Shown: positions 37,782 through 47,903, counted from the first letter of the stretch. The stretch: 64,000 bases of DNA from Bifidobacterium sp. N4G05 (GCF_002742445.1 NZ_NJNQ01000001.1:335427-399426); one strand, 5' to 3'. The notes: generated by a model not told the origin, from the sequence alone. Made by a program: numbers and translations.

Positions 37782-38924
37782 TCAGGCGCGCCACACATCC
37801 TTGCCGGCGGCCTTCGCTGCGGCGACATCGGCATCAAGCTGCTCTTCGCTGCCCTCAACGCTACCCTTGATGAACTCCTCCACCAAGCGGCGCGCCTCAC
37901 CATCCTCGTGCTGGACGGCCGGCGACTTCATGAAGTAGGAGCTCGGAGCCAGAATCGGACCGGCCAGATGGCGATCGAGCGCAATCTTGGCGGCACGCAC
38001 GGCGTCAATCACAATACCGGCGGAATTCGGGGAATCCCACACCTGCAGCTTGTATTCCAAGCTCAGCGGCACATCACCGAACGTGGTGCCCTCAAGACGC
38101 ACGAACGCGAACTTGCGGTCGTCAAGCCATGCCACGTAATCGGACGGGCCGATATGCACATTGTGCGGGTCCATATCGTGCGGCACCACGGAAGTGACGG
38201 CGCGAGTCTTGGAAATCTTCTTGGATTCCAGGCGCGAACGCTGCAGCATGTTCATGAAGTCCATATTGCCGCCCACATTGAGCTGGTACGTGCGGTCCAG
38301 GCGCACGCCACGGTCTTCGAACAGGCGGGCGAGCACGCGGTGCGTGATCGTGGCGCCAACCTGAGACTTGATGTCGTCACCGACGATCGGCACACCGGCG
38401 TCACGGAACTTCTGCGCCCATTCCGGATCGGAGGCGATGAACACCGGCAGGCAGTTCACGAACGCGCAGCCGGCGTCCATGGCGGCCTGGGCGTACGCCT
38501 TGTCGGCCTGCTCGGAACCGACCGGCAGGTAGGAAACAAGCACGTCGACCTTCTTGTCACGCAGCACCTGGGCCACGTCGACCGGCTCGGCGTCAGACTC
38601 TTCGATCATCTGACGGTAGTACTCGCCCAAACCATCGTTGGTCGGGCCGCGCAGCACCTCAACGCCCAGGTTCGGCACGTCGGCAAACTTGATCGTGTTG
38701 TTCTGCGACGCCTCGATGGCTTCAGACAAGTCCTTGCCGACCTTCAGCGCATCCACGTCGAACGCGGTGACGAATTCGATGTCACGTACGCGGTATCCGC
38801 CGAAATTGTTGTGCATCAGGCCGGGAATCTTATCCTCGTCCTTCGTATCTTTGTAGTATTCAATGCCCTGCACCAACGACGAGGCGCAATTGCCAACACC
38901 GGCGATAGCTACACGAATGCTCAT
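37782..38924 (-). CDS. ino1: inositol-3-phosphate synthase
   Basis: NAD-dependent conversion of glucose 6-phosphate to myo-inositol 3-phosphate, the start of inositol lipids and other inositol derivatives. [20 protein letters not shown] is the NAD fold, VSYLPVGSE and [15 protein letters not shown] are catalytic-region blocks, and [12 protein letters not shown] is diagnostic. It has 380 residues, the actinobacterial form. The ATG at 38924 follows AGAGGAG at about 11 nt. Confidence 0.93.
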   Translation of the reverse strand: MSIRVAIAGVGNCASSLVQGIEYYKDTKDEDKIPGLMHNNFGGYRVRDIEFVTAFDVDALKVGKDLSEAIEASQNNTIKFADVPNLGVEVLRGPTNDGLGEYYRQMIEESDAEPVDVAQVLRDKKVDVLVSYLPVGSEQADKAYAQAAMDAGCAFVNCLPVFIASDPEWAQKFRDAGVPIVGDDIKSQVGATITHRVLARLFEDRGVRLDRTYQLNVGGNMDFMNMLQRSRLESKKISKTRAVTSVVPHDMDPHNVHIGPSDYVAWLDDRKFAFVRLEGTTFGDVPLSLEYKLQVWDSPNSAGIVIDAVRAAKIALDRHLAGPILAPSSYFMKSPAVQHEDGEARRLVEEFIKGSVEGSEEQLDADVAAAKAAGKDVWRA

Positions 38925-39158
38925 CTGTAAACGACTCCTCTGTTATATATGCGTTTCACAGGTACCAAGTTTCAAGCATACCTGCGAAACAGCAAAAAGG
39001 CACCTGAAAAACTGACAAAACCCTGAAAATCAGCCGATATTGAGGCAACGTCCTGCAAACTGTCGATTTGTAAAAGAGCTGCGCAAAAAATGCCCCCGCC
39101 AAGGCAAACGCACCTATTTCCACCTGATTTCTCAAGTCAATCAGCTACGGTGGAAGCT

Positions 39159-41480
39159 ATGGTTTCACACACACGAAGCGTAAGCTCACGCTCAAGAAGC
39201 GCCCGCAACGGCGGCGCCAGCAGCAATCGCAGCAACGCATTCCATAGCGCGCCCAAGCCGCAGAACCATGGATCGCACCGCGCCAACGGACCTAAGAAAA
39301 AGCAGAACAAACGCAAGCATCTCGTACTGAAGTGGGTACTCGGCATCTTCGCGGCACTGCTCGCAGCAGGAATCGGCCTGTTCGCCTACATGTATATCAC
39401 CACGGAAATCCCCGAACCGGAGAAGTTTGCCCTCGCCGAAAAAACCACCGTCTACTATTCCGACGGCACTACGGAAATTGGCAGCTACGCGGAGCAAAAC
39501 CGCGAAATCATCGACTGCGCGGTACTGCCTGATTACGTGGGCAACGCGATCGTCGCATCGGAAGACCGATCCTTCTACACCAACAAGGGCATCGACCTGT
39601 ATGGCATCGCGCGAGCACTGTATACGAACTTGACCACCGGCAGCAGGCAAGGTGGTTCGACCATCACCCAACAGTATGCGGAACGCTACTATTTGGGCGA
39701 AACCACGTCGTATTCCGGCAAGCTGAGGGAAGCGTTCCTGGCCATCAAGATCGCGCAGGCACAAGATAAAAGCCAGGTGCTGTGCAATTACATGAACACG
39801 ATTTATCTTGGTCGTGGCGCGTATGGCATTCAGGCGGCGGCGAAGGCGTATTTCAACAAGAACGCCAGCGATCTGACCTTGCCGGAATCCGCCATGTTGG
39901 CCGGTATCATTCCGGCGCCGAGCTCATGGGATCCGGCCGTCAATCAGGAACAGGCCGAAAAGCGATACGACCGCGTGCTCAGCATCATGAAGGAAGACGG
40001 CTACATCACCGCCCAGGAGAAGAAGGAAGCGCAGTTCCCTGCCGTGGCGGAAATACAGCAGAGCAACCAGATGGCCGGCGCGAACGGGTATCTGCTGGCC
40101 ACGGTGAAGAACGAACTGGTCAATTCCAAGGCGTTCACCGCCGATGATTTGGAAACCGGCGGCTACAAGATTGTCACCACGCTTGACAAGGGCATGCAGG
40201 ACGAGATCCAACAGGTCGGCGACACCCGGCCGGAAGGCATGCCGGAAAGCATCCAGGTGGGCGGCATTGCGGCCGATCCGAAAACCGGTTCCGTCAAGGC
40301 CATGTATGCAGGCAACGATTACCTCACCAAGCAGCTCAACAACGCCACACAGGCCACATTCGAGCCGGGTTCCACGATGAAGCCGTTCGGTTTGCTGGGA
40401 GCCGCTCAGGAGGGTGTGAATTTCAACACGTTGTTCAACGGTAATTCCGGCCTGACGTTTGAGACGACTCCGGGAACCACCGCGCAGGTGCCGAACGCAC
40501 TTAACACCAACTGGGGGTACATCAACCTCTATCAGGCGACCGCGAATTCGGTGAACACCGTGTTCATGGAGGTCAACAAGCACCTCGGCGCCGCGAATCT
40601 CGCCAAGATCGCGCATCAGGCGGGCATTGAGGAAGACATCGCCGAAGACACCACCTACAACATTCTGGGCATCAACGGCATTACCGTGTGGGATCTGGCG
40701 CAAGGCCACTCCACCATTGCGAACGATGGCGCGAAGAACACGCTGCACATCGTCGACAAGGTGCTCACGTCCGACGGTTCGAAGGAACTGTACAAGACGG
40801 CGCAGGAGAACCAGCAGGTGTTCGATGCGAACGATTGCCATCTGGTACAGAAGGCCATGCAGGGCACCACCACGTATGGCACCGCGGCTGGCGTTTCGAC
40901 ACGTCTCGGACGCCAGGTGGCCGGTAAGTCCGGCACCGCGAACGACGAGAAGGCGGCTTCGTTCGTAGGCTACACGCCGCAGCTGCTCAATGTGTGGGCC
41001 ATTTGGAATCCCGCGGAAGACGGCAGTGCGCAGGAAGTGCCATCATTCGCAGGATATGGCGTTTCCTCCACCGGCTACCCATCGCATCTGTTCGAGGAGT
41101 TCATGTCACTCGCCCTGCAGAATCAGGAGGTGATGACCTTCACCGAGCCAACCGACAACGGCAAGATCGGCGGTCCGGACGGCACATGGGGCACCGGCGC
41201 GCAGAAGACCCAAACACGGCAGAACCAGGAGACGCCGAAGGTCGAGGAGAACACCGAGCAGACCACGCCTGATCCGACGCAGAACAGCGATCAGAACAGC
41301 GGCGGTAACGGAGACGGAGACAATTCCGGAACCGGCGGAACCGTCAGCAACGGCAGCAACAGCAGCAACAGCGGAGACGGCAGCGGAGACAATTCCGGCG
41401 GAACCGGCGGCGATACTAGCGGCGGAGGCTCCACCAGCGAATCCAACGGCCAGACCGGAACCAACGGAAATACGCAGTAG
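39159..41480 (+). CDS. class A penicillin-binding protein
   Basis: Bifunctional peptidoglycan synthase of 773 residues. A basic Ser/Lys-rich N-terminus precedes one membrane helix (about 57-80). The glycosyltransferase domain shows VASEDRSFYTNKGIDLYGIARA and GGSTITQQY. The transpeptidase has SxxK as GSTMKPF, SxN as ANSVNT and KTG as GKSGTAN. The tail (about 110 residues) is Gly/Asn/Ser/Thr-rich with repeated GDNSG units, as often seen in actinobacterial PBPs. The ATG at 39159 follows GGTGGAAG. Confidence 0.92.
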   Translation: MVSHTRSVSSRSRSARNGGASSNRSNAFHSAPKPQNHGSHRANGPKKKQNKRKHLVLKWVLGIFAALLAAGIGLFAYMYITTEIPEPEKFALAEKTTVYYSDGTTEIGSYAEQNREIIDCAVLPDYVGNAIVASEDRSFYTNKGIDLYGIARALYTNLTTGSRQGGSTITQQYAERYYLGETTSYSGKLREAFLAIKIAQAQDKSQVLCNYMNTIYLGRGAYGIQAAAKAYFNKNASDLTLPESAMLAGIIPAPSSWDPAVNQEQAEKRYDRVLSIMKEDGYITAQEKKEAQFPAVAEIQQSNQMAGANGYLLATVKNELVNSKAFTADDLETGGYKIVTTLDKGMQDEIQQVGDTRPEGMPESIQVGGIAADPKTGSVKAMYAGNDYLTKQLNNATQATFEPGSTMKPFGLLGAAQEGVNFNTLFNGNSGLTFETTPGTTAQVPNALNTNWGYINLYQATANSVNTVFMEVNKHLGAANLAKIAHQAGIEEDIAEDTTYNILGINGITVWDLAQGHSTIANDGAKNTLHIVDKVLTSDGSKELYKTAQENQQVFDANDCHLVQKAMQGTTTYGTAAGVSTRLGRQVAGKSGTANDEKAASFVGYTPQLLNVWAIWNPAEDGSAQEVPSFAGYGVSSTGYPSHLFEEFMSLALQNQEVMTFTEPTDNGKIGGPDGTWGTGAQKTQTRQNQETPKVEENTEQTTPDPTQNSDQNSGGNGDGDNSGTGGTVSNGSNSSNSGDGSGDNSGGTGGDTSGGGSTSESNGQTGTNGNTQ

Positions 41481-41525
41481 ATTTCGGCTGAGTTCCGAGT
41501 CCCAGTCCTAAAGTCTGAAAACCGT

Positions 41526-41592
41526 AATCCCCGTACTGCTATTCCATTTTCGTGGCCCGAAAAAGGGCGAAAATGGAAGCAGTACGGGGATT
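41526..41592. repeat. 67-nt nearly perfect hairpin
   Basis: Arms 41526-41552 and 41568-41592 pair over about 25 bp with a single 2-nt bulge. A CCC/GGG pair continues into a GAAAAA loop. It lies between the convergent PBP gene and the 41658 GH43 gene. No strong T-run follows on the plus strand. It could act as a bidirectional terminator or a structured RNA. Confidence 0.75.
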
Positions 41593-41657
41593 GCGTGTTT
41601 AGGGACCATCAAGCGTTAAAACCGCGTGGTTTTAACGAATTAGAGGGGCTTTACGAA

Positions 41658-42713
41658 TCAGAGAACTTGGATGAGACGCTCGTATTCCTCGCGAGTCAGC
41701 GAGGCGACGCCGCCATGCTTGGTGTGCGGCGAGAGGAAATAATCCGCGGCGTTTAACGGATGCCAGCCGGCGTCAAGATCCTTCGTGCTCATGGGCTTGT
41801 AGCCGATTGACGGTATGACGTCCACGAACAGATACCATTCGTCGTCCGGCCCACCGTTGTTGTGATGGTTAGCGAATACCGCGGGACCTTCCACACCGCC
41901 GGGATTGCCGTCTTCCACATAATTCGCACCGATATGACGTTGTATGACATGCCATTGCGTGTCGGATTCCCACCAGCGCCGCGCATCGGTGTAGTCCATC
42001 CAAATGCCGTTGCCGAAGGAATTGTCTTTGGTGATGCGATACGTGCGCAGCCCGCCGTCCGGCAATGGACGCTGCACCATGGTGGTGTCGATGGAATCGC
42101 CACCGGTGTCGATCAGCACGCCGCCGAATTCGAACGTATCCTGTGTGAAGTCGGCGGTCGCGCCCCACAGCACGGAACTGGTCACAGAATTATCATCATG
42201 CGCCGTATCCGCATCGTCGAATACGGTGCTGGACCAGTACATTACGAATGCGCCGCGATCGCCTTCATATTCCTCCGGATAATAGTCCGGCACCCACAGG
42301 CATTCGCAGGCCCATGCCATGCCAAGCTCCAGATGGGAGCCGTCTGGCTTGCGGGACACGTCGAGCATGCGCGGCCCGCTCCAATGGAGCAGATTGTCGG
42401 ATTCCCAGATAATGAGATTCGTGCTGGCGTGGTGGCTCCATTCGTACCAGCCGCCGTCGTCGCCTCCGAACACGCGCAGGTCGGTGGCCATGATGTACCA
42501 CTTGCCGGTGTCGGGATTGCGGATGATATGCGGGTCGCGTACGCCTGTGGTGCCGAGGCACGAAGCCAGCACGGGCTTTCCATCGTTGAGCGGTACCCAA
42601 CGGCGCGGATTGTCGCCGTCGGATATATCCATGTAGATCTTCTCAGCATAGCCGTCCGAATCCTCGATGAAGTGGACGAGCAGGTAGCCGTAGTCGTCGG
42701 TTGAGTCGGTCAT
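41658..42713 (-). CDS. GH43 glycosidase (probable arabinofuranosidase)
   Basis: 351-residue family 43 glycoside hydrolase with a five-bladed propeller. The base Asp is in GVRDPHIIRNPDTGKWYIMATD, the middle Asp near GGDSIDTTMVQRP, and the acid Glu in GGVEGPAVFAN. It has no signal peptide, so it acts on imported oligosaccharides. The ATG at 42713 follows AAGGTGAG. It is separated from the upstream membrane protein by a terminator, so it may have its own promoter. The context is arabinan use; xylan-type substrates are not excluded. Confidence 0.85.
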   Translation of the reverse strand: MTDSTDDYGYLLVHFIEDSDGYAEKIYMDISDGDNPRRWVPLNDGKPVLASCLGTTGVRDPHIIRNPDTGKWYIMATDLRVFGGDDGGWYEWSHHASTNLIIWESDNLLHWSGPRMLDVSRKPDGSHLELGMAWACECLWVPDYYPEEYEGDRGAFVMYWSSTVFDDADTAHDDNSVTSSVLWGATADFTQDTFEFGGVLIDTGGDSIDTTMVQRPLPDGGLRTYRITKDNSFGNGIWMDYTDARRWWESDTQWHVIQRHIGANYVEDGNPGGVEGPAVFANHHNNGGPDDEWYLFVDVIPSIGYKPMSTKDLDAGWHPLNAADYFLSPHTKHGGVASLTREEYERLIQVL

Positions 42714-42793
42714 GGTCTCACCTTGTGGTTGTGGATGAATGGATTGGATGAGTGATTGTGTTCGATGATGTGCCGCGTCAGGATGCGCGGATA

Positions 42794-42823
42794 CGAAAAA
42801 GCCGCCGCCACGAGAGCGACAGC
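42794..42823 (-). terminator. terminator after the 42843 gene
   Basis: GC-rich stem pairing GCTGTCGC with GCGGCGGC (two wobble pairs), followed on the minus strand by TTTTT. Confidence 0.65.
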
Positions 42824-42842
42824 TTCGTTCGGGAAGGAGGAA

Positions 42843-43316
42843 TCAGCCCTGATGCGTGCGGGCCCATGTGCGGATCGCATCCTGCTGCGCGGCAACGGCC
42901 TTGTTGCGGGCAAGATAGATTACCAGAGTGACGGAATACAATGCGAGTCCGATCAGATCCATGGTTCCGAGGGAGAAGACCATGACAATCACCAGCCAGA
43001 TGATCACCCACCGATTGACGGTTCCCGGAGCGAGGCAACGCATGGCCGTGATGAAACTGACGATGCCGACGATCAGCACCAGCAGAGCGTAGATGTTTGT
43101 CACCGTCGAGGCGTTGTCCACCGCGGAATAGTCCGTCTGCAGCATGCCGTTGCGTTCCAGCACATCGTATGTCCGCCCCTTGAACCAGCTGCCGAACATG
43201 AACAGCGTGACAGACGCCATGATCACGTTATAGGAGGCGGCAACGATCATCAGCACTCGTTCGGCCTTACGTGCCAACGGGGCCGGCAGGCAAGCGCCAT
43301 TGCTTTGCGAATTCAT
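42843..43316 (-). CDS. small membrane protein, four helices
   Basis: 157 residues with four hydrophobic segments (around VLMIVAASYNVIMASVTLFMFG, YALLVLIVGIVSFITA, VIIWLVIVMVFSLGTM, LIGLALYSVTLVIYLA). No known family recognised with confidence. It is downstream of the two importer permeases on the same strand but separated by a hairpin, so a role with the importer is a guess. The ATG at 43316 follows AAAGGA. Confidence 0.75.
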   Translation of the reverse strand: MNSQSNGACLPAPLARKAERVLMIVAASYNVIMASVTLFMFGSWFKGRTYDVLERNGMLQTDYSAVDNASTVTNIYALLVLIVGIVSFITAMRCLAPGTVNRWVIIWLVIVMVFSLGTMDLIGLALYSVTLVIYLARNKAVAAQQDAIRTWARTHQG

Positions 43317-43373
43317 AGTATTCCTTTCCGTTTGCCGACTTGGCGATACTATCATTTCAACGATGGAAAAGGG

Positions 43374-43415
43374 AAGGATTGGGACTGCTCGTTTCCGATA
43401 GCAGACCCAATCCTT
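43374..43415 (-). terminator. hairpin after the importer permease operon
   Basis: Perfect 10-bp stem AAGGATTGGG/CCCAATCCTT with a TGCT/AGCA inner pair. The T-run on the minus strand is weak (CCCTTTTCC), so it may be a partial terminator that allows some read-through. Confidence 0.6.
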
Positions 43416-43434
43416 GTGCCATATCCGAAGCGGC

Positions 43435-44328
43435 TCAGCCCTTCAGACCGGAAGTGATGTTCAGCGACTGCAGGAAGTACCGCTGCGCGAACAGGAACAG
43501 CAGGAGCGTCGGGACTATGGCCATGCAGGTGGCCGCCATCAGGGAGCCCATCTGGTTGTACTGGCCCATCTGGTTGCTCAGCAGCTGCAGACCTGCCGTG
43601 ACCGGCATCTTGTTGATGTCGTTGAACACCAAGGTAGGCCACAGGAAGTCGTTCCAGGCGCCGGTGAAGCTGAACAGGAAGATGACGATCAGGATCGGGC
43701 GGATGGCCGGCAGCATGATGCGGGTGAAGATCTGGAAGTCGGAGGCGCCGTCGATCTCGGCCGCCTCATCCAGTTCCTTCGGGATGCCCTTCATGAAGTT
43801 GCGCACCAAGAAGATGTTCGCCACGTTGCCCAGACCCGGCACGATGCAGGCCCAGTAGGTGTTGACCCAGCCCAGGGAGGCGATGATGCGGTACTGCGGG
43901 ATCATGTTGACCACGGCGGGGAACATCGAGATGAGCAGCAGGACGAAGAAAATCGTGTCACGGTATTTGAAGTTCAGTCGCGAGTAGCCGAAACCGGCGA
44001 GAGCGACGATGCACACGGACAGCACCGCGAACACGGTCGAGATGACCAGCGAGTTGCCGAGCCAGTTCAGGACCGGGTAACTGGCGGACGCCTCGATCAG
44101 CGTCACGTAGTTGTCGAGCACCCACTTCGCCGGCAGGAAGTTGAACGCGTTGGAGGTGAATTCGGCGACCGACTTGAACGATGTCGTCACGGTGTAGATC
44201 ACCGGCAGGAGCCATACGACCGCCAGCACGATGAGCAGCACATAGACCGCGATCAGCGAAGGGCTTACTTTCTTCGTTTTGTTTTCTGGAATTACCGGAC
44301 GCGAGGCTTGCATTGTTGCAGCGGACAT
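43435..44328 (-). CDS. sugar ABC transporter permease (MalG type)
   Basis: 297 residues, six membrane helices, with the EAA motif KELDEAAEIDGASDFQIFTRIMLPAIRPI that docks on the ATPase. The start at 44328 has GGAGGA upstream and lies 2 nt from the end of the partner permease gene. Together with 44331-45245 and the binding protein it forms one importer. The ATP-hydrolysing subunit is not encoded here and must be shared, as for other bifidobacterial oligosaccharide importers. Confidence 0.92.
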   Translation of the reverse strand: MSAATMQASRPVIPENKTKKVSPSLIAVYVLLIVLAVVWLLPVIYTVTTSFKSVAEFTSNAFNFLPAKWVLDNYVTLIEASASYPVLNWLGNSLVISTVFAVLSVCIVALAGFGYSRLNFKYRDTIFFVLLLISMFPAVVNMIPQYRIIASLGWVNTYWACIVPGLGNVANIFLVRNFMKGIPKELDEAAEIDGASDFQIFTRIMLPAIRPILIVIFLFSFTGAWNDFLWPTLVFNDINKMPVTAGLQLLSNQMGQYNQMGSLMAATCMAIVPTLLLFLFAQRYFLQSLNITSGLKG

Positions 44329-44330
44329 CG

Positions 44331-45245
44331 TCAGTCCTCCTTGTTCATGAAGATGAGCTGGATTGCGGCAATGGCCATCAGGATGATGCCCAGCAGCAAC
44401 GCCATTGCGGAAGCCATGCCTGCGGCTGCAGGACCGGCGGGGAATGCGAGGTTTCGAATATCCATCAGCAGCACCTGCGTCTGGTAGTTCGGCCCGCCGT
44501 TGGTCAGCATGACCGGCTGGCCCCACACGTTGAACGCACCGGTGGTGGTCATGATGGTGGTGTAGAACAGCGGCAGCTTGATCTCCGGCAGAGTGATGGA
44601 GAAGAAGATCCTGATAGGACCCGCACCATCCACCTTTGCTGCCTCGTACAGGCTTTCGTCCACACCGGACAGCGCGGAACGGTAGATGACGAGGTTGCCG
44701 CCGATGCCAGCCCACAGCACAAGCACGAAGATGGTGATCCATGCGTATGGGTTCTTGCCCAGCCAGTTGATGTCGGTGTGGAAGGTGGTGTTCAGCAGAC
44801 CGAACTGGGAGTTGAAGACCATGCGCCAGACCAGTGCGCCGGCGGCGATGGAGATCAGACCGGGGATGTAGAAGATTGCTTGGAACAGCCCGGCGCCCTT
44901 GAGTCCCTTTTTGCCGAGCGCCACGGCAAGCAGCAGCGGCACGATGATGGTCAGCGGCACGCTGATCAGCACGAAGATCAGGGTATGCCAGAGGTCACGC
45001 CAGAAGATCGAGTAGAAGTAGGTGCTGGGATCGAAGATCTTCGCGAAGTTCTGCAGTCCGACGAATTGCGGAGAGCCGACCATGTTCCAACGGGTGAACG
45101 CCAGCCCGATGCCGAAGATAATCGGGATGATGCCGAACACCGCGAAGATGATGAAGTGCGGTGCGATGTACGGCAGAGCATGCCAGATGGAGTTTTTGCG
45201 CTTCATGGATGATGCTGCGGATCCGATCGTAGATGTTTTACTCAT
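44331..45245 (-). CDS. sugar ABC transporter permease (MalF type)
   Basis: 304 residues, six membrane helices, EAA loop VDESLYEAAKVDGAGPIRIFFSITLPEIKLP. The ATG at 45245 overlaps the stop of the binding protein gene as TGATG and has AGGAGGA 7 nt upstream. Partner of the MalG-type permease downstream. The substrate is inferred from context as arabino-oligosaccharides. Confidence 0.92.
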   Translation of the reverse strand: MSKTSTIGSAASSMKRKNSIWHALPYIAPHFIIFAVFGIIPIIFGIGLAFTRWNMVGSPQFVGLQNFAKIFDPSTYFYSIFWRDLWHTLIFVLISVPLTIIVPLLLAVALGKKGLKGAGLFQAIFYIPGLISIAAGALVWRMVFNSQFGLLNTTFHTDINWLGKNPYAWITIFVLVLWAGIGGNLVIYRSALSGVDESLYEAAKVDGAGPIRIFFSITLPEIKLPLFYTTIMTTTGAFNVWGQPVMLTNGGPNYQTQVLLMDIRNLAFPAGPAAAGMASAMALLLGIILMAIAAIQLIFMNKED

Positions 45246-46516
45246 CACGATTCCTCCTGAATCTCGATTTGGCCCTGGGCCATGAGGTCGAGGGTCTTCA
45301 GACCTTCCTCAAGACCGACATTGCCGTAGACGATGTCGTTGTATGTGCCCCAACCAGCGGTTGCGTAGCCTCCGTAGAGGTAGTTGGAGGTCTTGATGTA
45401 GTCGCGTTCCTTCTTGCCGTTGGTGAAGGACGCCTGAATCAGCTTCTGGTACTTCGGATTGTTCAGATCGCGGTAAGCCGGGGAGATGGAGCCAACTTCC
45501 GACCAATCCATCCAGTGCTCGTACACGTACTTGACGAAATCTGCGGCCGCCGCGGACTTCGCCGCGGAGCGGTGCGGATCCTTCAATTGCATCCAGTTGC
45601 ACTGATAGAAGAAGTTCACCAGGTTGTCGGCGCTGTACTGCAGAGTGTTGGCTTCCGCGATCTTGTCGGCGCCCAAGGTGTTGGACATGTTACCCTGCGC
45701 CCAAGTGCCGAGCTGTGCAAACACGGCCTTGCCGGAACCGAATGCCTGCTCGCCGTCGACATCCATCGGGGCGATCACACCGGCGTCGTACGCTTCCTTG
45801 AGCTTCTCCATAGGCTTGCGCCACACGTCCTTGGTCAAGTCGTCCATATCGTTCTCAAGCGTGCCGCCCGCGCCGTACAGCAGAGACATGAAGGCCCATG
45901 GAAGGTTGCCGTAGGTCAGGGCGTAGGTGCCTTCGGGCAGCTTGCCTTTGAGGTCCTTGATCTCGTCGATGGTGACGAATCCGTCGTCGAGGATGTACTG
46001 CAGGTTGTACTTCTTGACCAGATCCTTGTTGTAGTAGATGGCCATCTGGTACAGATACAGCGGAATGCCATAGGCCTTGCCATTGACGGTGACACCCTTC
46101 CAAGTGGCGGGCAGGAAGCTGCTCTCCTTGAGGTCCGGAGCGACCTTCTGCCAATCGTCCATGGTGTTGAGCAGACCTTGGGACTGCAGGACGGCAGTCT
46201 GGAACTGATCGCCGATAATGATGTCGGGGATGTTCTTGCCGGTCTGCATCACAGAGTAGATCTTCGTGGTCAGATCGCCGCCGTTCATCGGCTGGAAGAC
46301 GACCTTGTAATCGCTCTGTGCGTTGTATTCCTTGACGATGCGCTGCATCGCAGGACCGTCATCTCCCACCAAGTTGTTCCAGAAGTAGATGGTCTTGCTT
46401 TCGCCCGAAGAGGCACCGCAGCCTCCGGCGGCAAGCACAAGTCCAAGTGACGCACACACGGCTACGGCAGCCTTGGCGAAGCGCCGCAACCCGGTAAGAT
46501 GCCTGGATATAGACAT
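45245..46516 (-). CDS. sugar-binding lipoprotein of ABC importer
   Basis: 423-residue extracellular solute-binding protein of the MalE/oligosaccharide class. Signal peptide with lipobox LAAGGC; Cys33 would be lipidated and anchored in the membrane. After it comes the two-lobed sugar-binding fold (IYFWNNLVGDDGPAMQRIVKEYN, GIPLYLYQMAIYYNKDL). It is first in the importer operon. Two copies of the arabinan operator lie just upstream (46615-46628, 46648-46662), so induction by the local LacI repressor is likely. Confidence 0.92.
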   Translation of the reverse strand: MSISRHLTGLRRFAKAAVAVCASLGLVLAAGGCGASSGESKTIYFWNNLVGDDGPAMQRIVKEYNAQSDYKVVFQPMNGGDLTTKIYSVMQTGKNIPDIIIGDQFQTAVLQSQGLLNTMDDWQKVAPDLKESSFLPATWKGVTVNGKAYGIPLYLYQMAIYYNKDLVKKYNLQYILDDGFVTIDEIKDLKGKLPEGTYALTYGNLPWAFMSLLYGAGGTLENDMDDLTKDVWRKPMEKLKEAYDAGVIAPMDVDGEQAFGSGKAVFAQLGTWAQGNMSNTLGADKIAEANTLQYSADNLVNFFYQCNWMQLKDPHRSAAKSAAAADFVKYVYEHWMDWSEVGSISPAYRDLNNPKYQKLIQASFTNGKKERDYIKTSNYLYGGYATAGWGTYNDIVYGNVGLEEGLKTLDLMAQGQIEIQEES

Positions 46517-46614
46517 TGTGTTTCCTTCCTTTTCCTCAACAGCCCATCACTGGACCGCTCCTCGTTGCAATTCGAATGGGAAGAATCCTCCTCGACCGAG
46601 CCTCCCTGCTCATT

Positions 46615-46662
46615 TGCAACGTTGTAGTTTTGATTATATATCTTTTTCCATCGTTGTACAAA
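46615..46662 (-). promoter_or_regulatory. two operators upstream of the importer operon
   Basis: TGCAACGTTGTAG at 46615-46627 and CCATCGTTGTACA near 46648-46660, about 35 bp apart. Both resemble TTACAACGTTGTAA, which recurs in the arabinan locus. They sit about 100-145 bp upstream of the binding protein gene. Confidence 0.7.
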
Positions 46663-46716
46663 CGATAACACGCCAACGAAGGCGGCATGCTTACGCTGGC
46701 CCCTCCGACCGCACTT

Positions 46717-47736
46717 TCAGCGGGTCGCGGCCGGGGTTCCCGCAAGAGCGCCGCCGTCGGCCGGCAACACATCCGTCGTGTCCGGAGTCCACAGATTGTC
46801 GGGTTCCGGCACGCCGAAGTCGGGGCCGTTCTCCGTCCACTTGACCACGCCGACACGGGCATGACGATTCGGGTCAAACAGCGGATCGCCCTTGATTTCC
46901 GTGTAGTTGCGGCAATGGTAGATCATCAGGTCTTCGGAATCGTCCTCGGACTTGGTGAACGAGTTGTGGCCGGGGCCGTACTGGCCGTTTTCGGCGCAGG
47001 TCTTGAATACCGGCACCGGGCTCTTGGTCCAGGAATCCTTGTTCAGCAGGTCGCTGCCGCGCTCGGCGGTGAGCAGGCCAACGGCATACGGTACACCGGT
47101 TCCGGAGGCGGAATACGTGATGTAGATCTTGTTCTCGTGGAACAGGAAGGCCGGGCCTTCGTTGACGAGGAAGTCGATGCATTCCCAGTCATATTCCGGC
47201 TTGGTGAGCATGACCGGCTCACTGTCCAGCGTCCACGGGTTTGCCATCTTGGCGATGTACAGGTTGGAATTGCCTTCGATCGCGGGATCTTTCTGGGCCC
47301 ACACCAGGTACTGCACACCGTCGATCACCTCGGTGGTGGCGTCAAGCGCGAAAGAGTCGATCGGGGTGACGATCTGACCCTTTTCCACCCAGTTGTCGGT
47401 GGTGGGGTCGTCATCGGTGTTCTCCAGCACGAACATGCGGTGGGTCGGTAGGCCGGAGGCCTCGAAATCCGTTGCGGCGCCTGCGAAGTAGATGTACCAA
47501 GCGCCGTTGATGCGGTGCAGTTCCGGAGCCCAGATGTAGATGCTCGCCGGGCCGGATTCATGCTTGCGCCACACCACAGTCTCAGGGGCCTTCTGCAGGT
47601 CGTTGATATTCGATGCGTGACGAATGGCGATGCAGTTGTATTCCGGGTCGGAGCCAGTGAAGTAGTACTCGCCGTCAACTTTGAGGACCCAAGGATCTGC
47701 TCGCTGAAGCACGATCGGATTGTTGTAAACAGCCAT
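46717..47736 (-). CDS. GH43 arabinofuranosidase, intracellular
   Basis: 339 residues, family 43. The base Asp is in QRADPWVLKVDGEYYFTGSDPEYN, the second Asp in FALDATTEVIDGVQYLVW, and the acid Glu in LVNEGPAFLFHENK. No signal peptide. Known relatives release arabinose from arabino-oligosaccharides, so the product here should be L-arabinose inside the cell. The start at 47736 follows AAAAGGA. Two operator copies lie 35-70 bp upstream. Confidence 0.88.
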   Translation of the reverse strand: MAVYNNPIVLQRADPWVLKVDGEYYFTGSDPEYNCIAIRHASNINDLQKAPETVVWRKHESGPASIYIWAPELHRINGAWYIYFAGAATDFEASGLPTHRMFVLENTDDDPTTDNWVEKGQIVTPIDSFALDATTEVIDGVQYLVWAQKDPAIEGNSNLYIAKMANPWTLDSEPVMLTKPEYDWECIDFLVNEGPAFLFHENKIYITYSASGTGVPYAVGLLTAERGSDLLNKDSWTKSPVPVFKTCAENGQYGPGHNSFTKSEDDSEDLMIYHCRNYTEIKGDPLFDPNRHARVGVVKWTENGPDFGVPEPDNLWTPDTTDVLPADGGALAGTPAATR

Positions 47737-47769
47737 GTCTAGTCCTTTTCAATCCGTTGTTCCAGTAAT

Positions 47770-47806
47770 TTACAACGTTGAATATATCACTATTACAACG
47801 TTGTAA
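47770..47806 (-). promoter_or_regulatory. operator pair upstream of GH43
   Basis: TTACAACGTTGAAT at 47770-47783 and a perfect 14-bp palindrome TTACAACGTTGTAA at 47793-47806. Their centres are 23 bp apart, about two helical turns. It is the best copy of the locus operator. Confidence 0.85.
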
Positions 47807-47903
47807 CAAATCGGAGGAACGCACCGCGTGTTCCTCGCATCCGACTCCTCGGAAGAATCGAATCGCAGTACCCGGCAACAGACAATCGCCAGAAAGGGAA
47901 AAC

